This document shows positions 28,035 through 37,339 of a stretch of 64,000 nucleotides of DNA, in pieces; positions within the stretch are counted from its first letter, which is position 1, and each line of letters starts with the position of its first letter. The notes under the pieces were generated by a model that worked only from the letters and a program-made list of their open reading frames with translations, was not told where the DNA came from and made no database searches. Origin of the DNA: Rhytidiadelphus loreus. Lineage: Eukaryota > Streptophyta > Bryopsida > Hypnales > Hylocomiaceae. The DNA is taken from contig OX344764.1 of the NCBI GenBank assembly GCA_947034895.1, forward strand, positions 51,317,348 through 51,381,347, read 5' to 3'. A program made the position numbers and the translations under genes.

Positions 28035-28101
28035 AATCAAATACTAAACTAATTAGAATGGATACTACACTTGATCTTAGCCATAAAGGCCAAGAAAGTA
28101 T
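28035..28101 (-). pseudogene. U2 snRNA-derived pseudogene (5' part)
   Basis: On the minus strand from 28101 downward the sequence reads ATACTTTCTTGGCC, then TGGCTAAGATCAAGTGTAGT and ATCCATTCTAATTAG. This follows the 5' end of U2 snRNA, including the branch-site recognition GTAGTA and the beginning of the stem IIa region. It differs at several positions and loses similarity after about 66 nt. No upstream sequence element or TATA of a plant snRNA promoter is visible at 28102-28200. It is therefore a truncated copy, probably retroposed, not a gene. Confidence 0.75.
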
Positions 28102-29223
28102 GTAATTTTCTCCTAATCAAGCCCTTGTATCCATGATCAATCTTCCTTTTACTTTCACTCCCTCTTTACTTGGTTCTTTATCTAATGGTTTTATTTTTAT
28201 ATTATTTTTGAAATATCTTTGTACTAAATAATGAAGAAGGTGAATCCAATTCCAAGTAAGAAATGATTTTCAAAGAGGCAATCTTTTTTACTTTTCTTGG
28301 CAAATCTTTCCTCTTTGTTTTTTTCATTTGCAAAATTAGCCAATGACAATGCATTTGGCATGCACTTCTTGAATTCTACCTAAAGTACCCACATCCACAA
28401 GCAAACCTATACTATTTTTTTGAATAGACAATTGTAGTTTGATGATCACATTTGAACTGTTTGTAGAGTTACATGGAGCTATGAAAGAATGGAGAGAACA
28501 TTAGAAACAATGTTAGAACAATTAAATTGGCAAAGAAAGAATAGAGAAGTCATAGAAGTTGAATTAGTATTTTTTTGTCTCTTTACAATATTTTGAGGCC
28601 AAACCAAGAAAACCAAAAATTCCAAACACTCTCATTTGTCAAGATGGACCATCTTCAAGTTCTTGATTTTAGTCTAGGCTTCTTAAAAGTGCAAAGCATT
28701 CCTTTCATGATGCTTTTAGCCATTAATAGAGAGAATATTGAAAAGATGATAGACAAATTAAATAAATTAATCGGCTAGTAGAGGATGAAGGAGATCTCAT
28801 AGAAGATCAATTGTACCTCATAGAACTATTAGAATAACAGACAAAATATTCTAAAAGGCTGTAGAAGAATTAAATGGCTTTAACTAAAGTGAAAGAAATC
28901 CTACAAAGGATCATTTGTATTTTGTTCAAAACTTTTCCGTTTCTTACAATAATTTTTTGTTCATGAATTTAATTTCTTTTGCAACAATTTCAGTAGTGAA
29001 AGGGTAGCTTTTGTGTATATGTATTTCCTATGTGTGCCTCCACCTATGGCCATGGTGATTGGCCTTAGAATAGAATGATTTTGGTCAAGCACAAAATAAG
29101 AACAACTTTACATTGCCAAACCTACAAACACATAGAAAGTACACACATTGAATGGATTTTCTCAGTTGTGAATTGAAAGAAAGTATGAGATAAAACTTAC
29201 CTTTGAAGGAGATTTTGAGAAGA

Positions 29224-29240
29224 CCCTAAACCCTAAAAAA
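29224..29240 (+). promoter_or_regulatory. Double telo-box upstream of UPP
   Basis: CCCTAAACCCTAAAA contains the plant telo-box AAACCCTAA, about 250 bp upstream of the UPP start codon. Confidence 0.5.
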
Positions 29241-29479
29241 AAATACTCGTACTGCTTAGAAAAAAATTGCTTAAGAAACTATTCGTACCTTGCCCTTACA
29301 TTCCATCTCCTTCTTCCCCATTTTCGAGAGCACCTTGTTTTTGCTCTCCTTGAGACGCCATTGTTGCAGCCTCTCGAGCCTTCTGCTCCATCGCAGAATT
29401 CCTCAGAGAGATTTTGCAAAATTGTCATTGACCATTGGAGCCTCCTCTCACCAGCTGTATTGTCGACCTCTTGTATTCC

Positions 29480-32400
29480 ATGGCTTCCTTTTGTGCAACC
29501 TCTTCATCATCGCCATGTTTGCTCTCGCGCTCCAGTGCTGCTCTTTCGTCGCAGGTAGGTCAAATCTCTGCCATTCACAATGCTTGAATGCGGTTCTCAG
29601 AGGTGTTTGTATGATCCTTTAGAATTTGTTTGTGAGGAGATTGGTAGAATTTCCTGAGGTGCGAGGGTTTTGGGTGAAGAATTGCGTTTGTTTGCTTCTG
29701 TCTTTCGTTTTTTCGTTTCAGCCGAATGTTTCATTATTTTGCTTGGGAATCTCATGCGTCGCAGGTTAAGTGCCTACTTTGGCTCATGAATTCTCGGTGT
29801 GGTCTTAGGATTGTGGTTCGTAATAGCAAGCATTGACTCGAATTGGCGTGCTTCAATTTGCCAAATTCTTCTCTGAGATCACGATTTCGTAATTACACTT
29901 TGTAGAGAATGGCATTGTTTTTGCTATGGTTAATTTTGCTACAGGGAAGTAGAATCTGTCCGAATGATTTCTTAACGACGGTCTGATTTTCCAGCGGCGT
30001 GGCGCTGGTCAGCTATTTAATGAACGAGGATTTCATCGAGCTGTCGCTCTTCAAAAGGTGGCATTGCCTAGGAGGAAAATTCAGTGGCGGTGTGCAGCGA
30101 CCACGGAAGGGACGAAGGTCGGCGGCAAGAGTCAAATGCTGGTATTACTCTTCATTGTTTTTTTGAAATTTTAGGGTTTAGGGTTTTAGTTTCGAGGCCT
30201 TAAAACTTAGTGCGAGCTGTTCCGTGCGCGTGTCTACAAATTATTTCCAGTCTAGTAGAGAGTGGAAAGCAAGATGAGTTGGTTGAAAGCAATTTTGTTC
30301 TCTAGTGTTTCAGATCTAAAGAAATCGAAAATGCACGAACTAAGGCTTAATAGAATTTGGAGCAGATTGTCCGGGGTTTCTTTTTCGTCTGCAAGAGTTA
30401 CAGTCATGCATCTACCCACATCTTGTCAAGGCATTATTTGCAACTCATGCGAAAAATTATTTGCCCGGCAGTGTTATCGCAACTATTACAGTGGTAGGAA
30501 ATGATGTTGTGCAAATGTAAATGTTGATGGCAGGTCTATGTGCCACCGCACCCCCTGATCAAGCATTGGGTTTCCGTCCTTCGAAATGAGTTTTCCCCTC
30601 CCCCAATGTTCAGTAAGACCTTCTCTCGACGACATATATTATTTAGTGACTGCATGCATCACTGATTTTCTTGGTGTGTTTCTATCAGGTCTTTGGCTGG
30701 TTGGCATGGCATTGCTGAGCTTTCTTTGGTTGCAGGAAGTGCTATGGCAGAGTTAGGTCGGCTTTTAATTTATGAAGCATCTCGAGATTGGCTGGTAAGT
30801 ATTGTTTATTGGCTTTGTTTAGTTCGGTCTGTTCTCTGCACTTTTCTTCAACAGGCGCTCACAATGATTCTCTCAATACAATGATGCACTGAAACGAGGG
30901 ATACGCATAGGGCCGAATATTACTCTTCTATTTTTTGCTTGCATTGATTTTCTTGGACAGCTCACAGTGAGCGGGGAAGTGAACACACCGTGTGGAGTTG
31001 CTGAAGTGGAGTTCATCGATCCTAGGGAACCTGTGAAGGTCAGTCCTCTCCTATTCTACATGAATCGGAGTTCATATGAACGTTCGTTCACCCGCATGTA
31101 TGTTTGTCGTCGACGGCTCGTTTCATCTCATCACACAATGACTGCTTATTTCATTGAGCTGTATGGCAGTACCTGTGAACTTCATCCGTGGACATTCTGG
31201 TCTTGACAGGTTGTCCCTATTCTTCGAGCCGGGCTAGTACTTGTTGAGCAGGCAGGAACTGTATTACCAGCCAATCAAACATTTCATCTTGGTAAGCCTC
31301 CCATACGTTGATCTATTCTAAGTTCCTTAGTATCTGTTGCTTTGCAATGTAAGAGAAACTCTTAAGTTGACGAATTCGAGGTCTTCAAGTTCTCTTGTTC
31401 TGAGGTGACTTCTTAACATCAATTTTGTAAGCCTCGTCGAATTATTGTGTCATGAGGTTAACCTGCACACGATTAATTGCCTTAAGTGCTGGACTTTTAA
31501 CACCAAGATGAATATCCAGTGAAATGTGTTACAGAAGCCGATAGTTGGCAATCCATGTAGCCAAAGAATCTTATTTTACAGAATTTAAGAGTATACTCTG
31601 ACAATGTTCCTGGTGGAATGTTTCGTTTCTGATGCAGGATTCGTTCGAAATGAGGAAACTCTTGAACCCTCCATGTACTTGAACAAGTATGGTGCACCCC
31701 TTATGACCCATAGGAATCTCCCTTCACTGCAACAGCATACGTCATGGCTTATTCATATTTGACATGAAAATATTTGAATGTGCTCCTAAGACGGTCATTT
31801 TGTTGATGCAGGCTTCCAGAAAAATTCGAAGAAGGTGCGAGGGTGCTGGTGGCCGATCCAATGCTTGCTACAGGTACTGTGCACCTTTTATTATTTATAT
31901 TTTACGTTTTTATGACTTCTCGTGACAGTGAAATTTTATAGGACGCTGCAAATTGGCTAATTTTCTATTGCATCGGGCGTTGGATTTAAGGTAGTATTGA
32001 CAACTCATATAGCAGTACATTTGAAAGCTGTACTCGGAGTTATGCCCCCAATTTCTAATGCTGCTGTGAAAGTAAGTCTGTAGCTCCCACTTTCACATCC
32101 CTTTAATAATTTATTGTTGTCTTACGATTTTGAAAATCTTTTCTTTGATTTTTCCAGGTGGAACTATAGTTGCGGCTCTTGAGGAACTCACGAAACGTGG
32201 TGCTGATGTTAGTCTAATTCGTGTGGTGAGTATTGAAGATATGTGCTATTTGTTTTGCAAGTAATCGCAAAATGTACAGATTGGATGTAACGTTGGCCAT
32301 CAACACTTGAATCTGATAAAGTAAATCAGTATGTTATTTATACACCTGCATGATTATTTTTATAAGTTCTCGTTCACATGCCTAGTCTTCATTGCACTTT

Positions 32401-33225
32401 TGTTTTGGACGGTACCAATGATTTCAAAGACAGAAAAGTTACTTGACTCTACTGTGGTCATGATCTCTGCATGGTGTGTGTGATTCTCTGTAATTTACTC
32501 GTACATTATGTTGTGCACTGAGATTTCCATGGCGATGCCATGTGCAGGTTGCGGCAGTTGCTGCTCCACCAGCTTTAAAATTACTGAGTGAGAAATTTCC
32601 GGGGTATGACACCTGACTGTTACTGCTTTCATTGAATTCTTTGAGTTTCCAACATATTGGGTATATGCATTTAATCCGACTCATCCAGTATAGTCCGAAG
32701 TGATACTAATCCATACACGACTCTGCAGGTTACGAGTATACGTGGGAATTATTGACGAAGCGCTCAATGAGAAAGGGTAATATGTTCAACCGCTTTGTAA
32801 AGGCCACTAATACTAACTGGCCAGTGCACATCAATTTCTGGGACACCTGAGTTGGTTCCATTCCTTTATGTTCCGAAGAGGTAGAAGATATTAATTGCGT
32901 CACTTTTAAGCATTCTTAACAAAATGTAGGAGTGTGCTTTATTTGGATTCAGTGTAGAAGCTCTGGAGAGATTTCACTTTGAGTATAAGGGCCAAACTCT
33001 CTTAAGTTCAATTTTTTTTCACTGTATATGAATTCTTATGCAATCATTCAAATTTGTAGGTGGTAAACCACTGTTGTAGGGATAGTAGATAACCCCATTT
33101 TTTTTCTTCACGATCTTTGTATCCGCAGGAGGCTCCGTCAAGCTGATGTACGTGGTGATTGTGGGTGCAGGTACATTGTTCCAGGGCTCGGTGATGCTGG
33201 CGACCGGAGCTTTGGCACAGAGTGA
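29480..33225 (+). CDS. UPP: Uracil phosphoribosyltransferase, plastid precursor
   Basis: Twelve exons encode 285 residues: 29480-29554, 29995-30141, 30534-30612, 30736-30794, 30961-31038, 31210-31291, 31638-31686, 31812-31873, 32158-32225, 32548-32603, 32729-32776 and 33171-33225. The enzyme salvages uracil with PRPP to UMP. ATG 29480 is chosen because it opens a Ser/Ala-rich transit peptide (MASFCATSSSSPCLLSRSS) in frame with exon 2; the ATG at 29515 is in another frame. Conserved pieces are PPHPLIKHWVSVLRNE, AMAELGRLLIYEASRDWL, VVPILRAGL, FHLGFVRNEETLEPSMYLNKLP, the PRPP-binding loop VLVADPMLATGGT, VAAVAAPPALK and the uracil-binding C-terminus YIVPGLGDAGDRSFGTE. All splice sites are GT-AG and keep frame. 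Intron 2 (30142-30533) contains a further TAGGGTTTAGGG telomere-like stretch. The gene looks intact. Confidence 0.95.
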
Positions 33226-34923
33226 TAACACGTCAAATTTCAAGTGCAAGTGCTTATAGATTAGAGCATTTACTCCACAGAATTTTTTTATACATTTCAA
33301 ACAGGCACCAATGCTTCAGATTAGTGCATTCTTCGCTCTGCTGTTTCTAACAGCGGCTACGTAATTTTTAATTCGTAATTTGAAACCCTTGCCCTGGGTG
33401 TCACTGGTTGCGTGACTTCAGGGAACAGGTGGTTATCGTTGCTATGTGTTTCTTCTTCAGCAAGTGTTTGTAGTCACATATCTTCCATAGTTCACTAGCC
33501 ATGTCAGTCTTTAGAATTCCAATCAGTTCAACAATTCCTAATTGGACAAATCATACAAAGACAAATTAGAACATTGACAGTGAATACTGTTTTCTCTCCA
33601 ATTTTCTAAAATTAGAGTTACCATTCAATCAAATGATTGTTTCAATTAATTGTTTCCTTGAAGATTTGTAATTGTGGGTGCTGCTTTGTAAGTACACGTA
33701 ATCACAACCCTACTTACCACACTACGCCCAACCTGTCTTTTGGGTGGACTTCCATGTACAGAAAAGAAACAAGATTTTCCAGAATTCTACATGGAAATGT
33801 GCAACATTTGCAAGAGGAGAATAAAAAATGTTGGCCTGCAAAATTATAGGGAGAGACCCATGAAGAGTAGGAGAAATAACTTCCCAATTTTTGGAAAACT
33901 AACTTTAATCCCTAAATGCCCAAGGCCTTTTTTGAGCTTCTAGGAATTTGCTCTAAATTGAACAAAAAGCCAACATTTTGATAAGTTATATCAATTTTTT
34001 TGAATTGTAACCATGCAAATTCAAACTAGACATTTTAGAGATCACATAGGAAAAGAAATCATAACAATATCACTTATGGATTGAAAGATTATAACAAATC
34101 CTCTTTTTACATAACAAATTTAAAAGTTGGTCACCAAAAAAATATGAGGATAAAGGGCCTAACATGCATGACCCCAATCAATTTATGGCTTCTCAAAATT
34201 TACTCTAGAATTTTTTTAAATGAATTTCTAATGTGATTTTTTCGCCACAATCTAGTGTATTTGGGGCTCATTTCCAAGAGCCCTCAACACTATGGAAAAT
34301 CAAGATTGCAATGGACATTGTTGCACAAAATCTTAAATAGAAAAATCATAAATCAATCACTTTCAAAATCAGATTTTTGATGCTAGAACTAGACTTCAAA
34401 AAGAAATTTTCAAAAATAGAAATAACATAAAAATAGAAACTTGGTTAGGGTTTATTTAACTTCAAAGTATTGTCAACACCAAATTTTGGTGCCTCAAGCA
34501 TTTATGGGTTAACATTGAACTTGAACTTTTGGATTGCTTTTGGTTTGACCACGCAACAAAGCTACTAAAATGTAGTTTCTCCCTTCTCACATAGAAGTGT
34601 GAACATTATGAAATCAAACACAATAAATTCCGATTTTAGAAAACAAAATTTGTTTTCCAATTCCAACTTTACATGGAAGTTTACTCTTTATTTCACATCA
34701 TAAATCCAAAGAAGTTACTTTCCTCTTTATATTTGTGTGATACAAATCTCATAAGACAAGTCTTAGATTTAGATTCTAGATTTTGAAATACTCCATATAC
34801 ATTTAGGAGTGTAGAGTACACTTCTATGTGAGTTACAGTCCACAAAGCCTATAGCCCAATCATTGTAGCCTAGCAATGCTCACATTGAATTAATTCATAA
34901 TGTAATTAAATTTTGTTTTAATA

Positions 34924-35150
34924 CACTAGAAGAAAATGAGAGGTTTTACAACTCTGGTTTTTTAATTCACTTTAGATACAAATTTTCTAGTTGTAGTGTA
35001 GTTGTTTTCTAGTTGCACTATAGTCATTTTCTATTCAAATTTCAGTTGTAAAACAAGTAGAGTAGAAAACACTATAATTCAACTAGAGAAAAATTTGTGT
35101 CCACAACAACTCAAAAACCTGTAGCCGTACAAACCTTCATTTTCTTCTAG
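34924..35150. mobile_element. CACTA-type MITE with long terminal inverted repeats
   Basis: CACTAGAAGAAAATGA at 34924 is mirrored by TCATTTTCTTCTAG ending at 35150. Similarity of the two arms continues with gaps for about 75 bp (both arms hold AAATTTT..CTAGTTG), leaving a short centre. The last bases of the right end (expected TG) are altered. A non-autonomous derivative related to, but not identical with, the large CACTA element is the best explanation. The transcript would fold into a long hairpin. Confidence 0.7.
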
Positions 35151-35159
35151 AATATACCC

Positions 35160-35405
35160 CTCCAACTATAAGTTGATTTGGAAAATAGACCAACCTGTAT
35201 GGACAAACAATATAAGTTGATGGTTCATGTATTTTGTATCTTTATTTCTTATGTGTACCATGTATCTAGCTCTGTATTGTACCCTAATCTCATGTCATAT
35301 CCATATTCGTATTTCTTAATTTTCAAGATCAATGGTGTTAGAGGGGGCATTTTCTCAAAATCAACAGCTGTCATTTTTTTCCAATAAGGGGCTCTTAATT
35401 GAAAC
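35160..35405 (+). repeat. Dispersed repeat family C, copy 1
   Basis: The stretch with CATATCCATATTCGTAT, TTTTCAAGATCAATGG, ATCAACAGCTGTCATTTTTT and CCAATAAGGGG recurs in diverged form at 50478-50740 and 59560-59800 in the same orientation. Confidence 0.55.
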
Positions 35406-35628
35406 TAGGTGCGTCATCTCTTTTCAGTGGATAGTACAGTGTGACGCAACTACTGTAGGTGCACTCGTCATAATCTATAAGAAAAAAACACAAAAAGTAT
35501 ACAGAACCAAATATCTCCTTAACAAGCAAAGAAGATATTTTTGCGATTGAGGCCCAAAAGAAAAAAGGATACACACGACAACACCAACTAACTGGAAAGT
35601 CCACAAAAAGTTAATAAACAGTTCACAA

Positions 35629-35667
35629 ACTTAAACCCTAAAATCCTAGAACCCTAAACCCTAAAAC
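35629..35667 (+). repeat. Short interstitial telomere-like stretch
   Basis: Three or four CCCTAAA-type units with spacers (TAAACCCTA, GAACCCTAAACCCTAAAACC). This is too short and impure for a former chromosome end; it is more like a cluster of telo-boxes. Confidence 0.6.
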
Positions 35668-35668
35668 C

Positions 35669-36110
35669 GTCCAGCAACATCTGTGGCTCTCAAATGTGCG
35701 GTGAATCTTCACTCGCATCTCGGGATTTGTATCTTCGACGATCGAATGTGCATTGTGCAATAAACCATCACACGCAAGATTTCCTTCTTCAACACTCGAA
35801 TGTGTCTTGAATCTCCGCACTCAAGATTTCCTTCTTCAACGATCGAATGTGTCTTGAATCTCCGCACTCAAGATTTCCTTCTTCAACGATCGAATGTGCA
35901 AGTAAATCGTCACACTCGGGATGTGCTTCTTCGGAGATGGAATTTGCAAGAGAATCTCCACACTTGGAATTGCTTCTATGACGATCGTCGGCGATCTTCA
36001 CACTCATCAGACTCCACTCAGCGTCCGTCGGCGACCGAATGTGCAAGTGAAATTCTTTCCACTCAGAATGTGGCGATGGAATGTGCCGTGAATCTTAACA
36101 AACAGGATTT
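35669..36110 (+). repeat. Minisatellite, about 49-bp period
   Basis: A unit of the form CTTCTTCAACGATCGAATGT, then a CTTGAATCTCCGCACTCAAG segment, recurs roughly every 48-50 bp. The two central units (35790-35885) are nearly identical and the outer ones degenerate. The long minus-strand frames across it are a by-product of the repetition. Confidence 0.75.
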
Positions 36111-36189
36111 GCCTCTCCTTCAAACGTCAAGAACAACCACTTGGTTTCCCCCACGAAAGGCCACATTCCCCAACAGTGGGCAGAGCACG

Positions 36190-37339
36190 ACCTAGTCTGA
36201 CCTACTCGACCCGAAGGCCAAACCGAATTACCTAAGACCTAAAAGAAAAGGAAAGGAAGGGAAAAGAAAGAAAGGGCACCTTTGAAAGAGCACTGGCGAC
36301 GGCCTTGGAGTCGTCCGTCCGATGGACGTTCCAGGGCCCACCTGAGATCCGTGAAGCGGCGACCACCTCACGACCACCTTCCTTCACGCCCGCCTTGCTC
36401 GTTAACTTCCAAGCTCAGCCTTCTCCATCGCCAGTAAGTTGCCTGGATCCCATCGCCGAGAGGAGTGGCCCTTCCACTGAGCCCTTCCTCGATCCCAATC
36501 CCAATTCTATCCAGCAGGTTATTGCTTTCCTGTCGCAAATCTCTCAAGCTTCGCAGGTTTGGGGCTTGACTGAAGTTTCTGTTTTGCTCTCCCATTTTGC
36601 AGTTTTGGCGATTGGGCTTGCGGTTGTTCTGTTTTGGGTTTGCTTCGGTTGATTGTGCTTGTGGGGAATGGGAATGTGAAAGGGTGCGCTCGTTCTAGGC
36701 TTTGAAGTTGGACAGGGAGTTGCGAGGTTTTGGGAGTTGGTTATGGTTATTGTATTTCGTGTGTCCTTGTGATTTGTTCCTGTTTCGGTTGATCGCACCG
36801 TCGTTGGCGTTCGTATTGCTGTTTTTTTATTGTGGTTGTAGTGGTTGTGGTTTTGTTTGCTTTGTGTGATTGCTGTTGCAAGGAATGCGAATGTAGAAGG
36901 GTTTTGGAGGGTTTTGGAGCTTTGGAGACTGGTTTTGGGTTTTGATGGTGGATAAAGGACTTGCAAGGGTTTTGGGTCTGGTTATGGTTATTTCCATGTT
37001 GACAGATATAGTGGTGTGACGAAGGTTATGTTTTTTCGTTGGCGGTGTTTGTGGTTGTTGAGTTTTTGATCGCTATTGCGGGGATGCGAGCAATTTCGCA
37101 AATGTTTGGGGATCTGGTTATGTTTTTTTTCATGTTGACAGACATAGTGTTGTGGCGGAGATTATGTTTTCTAGTTGGTTGTGGTTGTGGTTGTCGAGTA
37201 ATTGATTGCTATTGTGGGGATGCAAATGTGGACACCAATTTCGCAGGGGTTTGGGGGTTGGTCAAGATTCTGACTGTTCTGTATTGACAGAGATGATGTG
37301 TGCTTTGTGATGTCACAGAGATTGTAATTTAAGACCACA
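36190..37339 (+). promoter_or_regulatory. Probable 6PGD leader with 5'-UTR intron
   Basis: Base composition becomes GC-rich from about 36190. A strong donor CCA|GTAAGT at 36433/36434 and an acceptor TGTCACAG at 37318, 21 bases before the ATG, would remove an intron of about 885 bp. The inferred intron is T/G-rich and contains two or three tandem copies of a roughly 140-150-bp unit (36972-37105 and 37108-37255, with an older relative near 36660-36800). Start of transcription is not determinable. Confidence 0.5.

Larger units (their letters stand above)
26786..29220. other. Intergenic region between ADSS and UPP
   Basis: It begins with the ADSS 3' flank and is then AT-rich without a supported gene. 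It contains a CACTA-type terminus at 27760 and a U2 snRNA-derived segment at 28035-28101. The open frame near 28575-28778 has no recognisable content. Confidence 0.7.
33226..35628. other. Intergenic, AT-rich, repeat-bearing
   Basis: It holds no supported gene. It contains a TTAA-plus-CCCTAAA terminus at 33905, a CACTA-type hairpin MITE (34924-35150) and a family C repeat (35160-35405). Confidence 0.7.

Noticed and set aside
29290..29622. Alternative UPP start in the frame of ATG 29515
   Set aside because: That frame does not join exon 2 correctly. ATG 29480 gives a typical transit peptide and a consistent junction.
35638..36046. Minus-strand frames with repeated EEGNLECGDS-like peptides as a repeat protein
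   Set aside because: They arise from the 49-bp minisatellite, whose period is not a multiple of three, and the frame breaks between units.
36544..36966. Minus-strand 140-codon frame rich in Thr, Asn and Lys
   Set aside because: It lies over the T/G-rich repeated leader intron of 6PGD; the composition follows from the low-complexity DNA.
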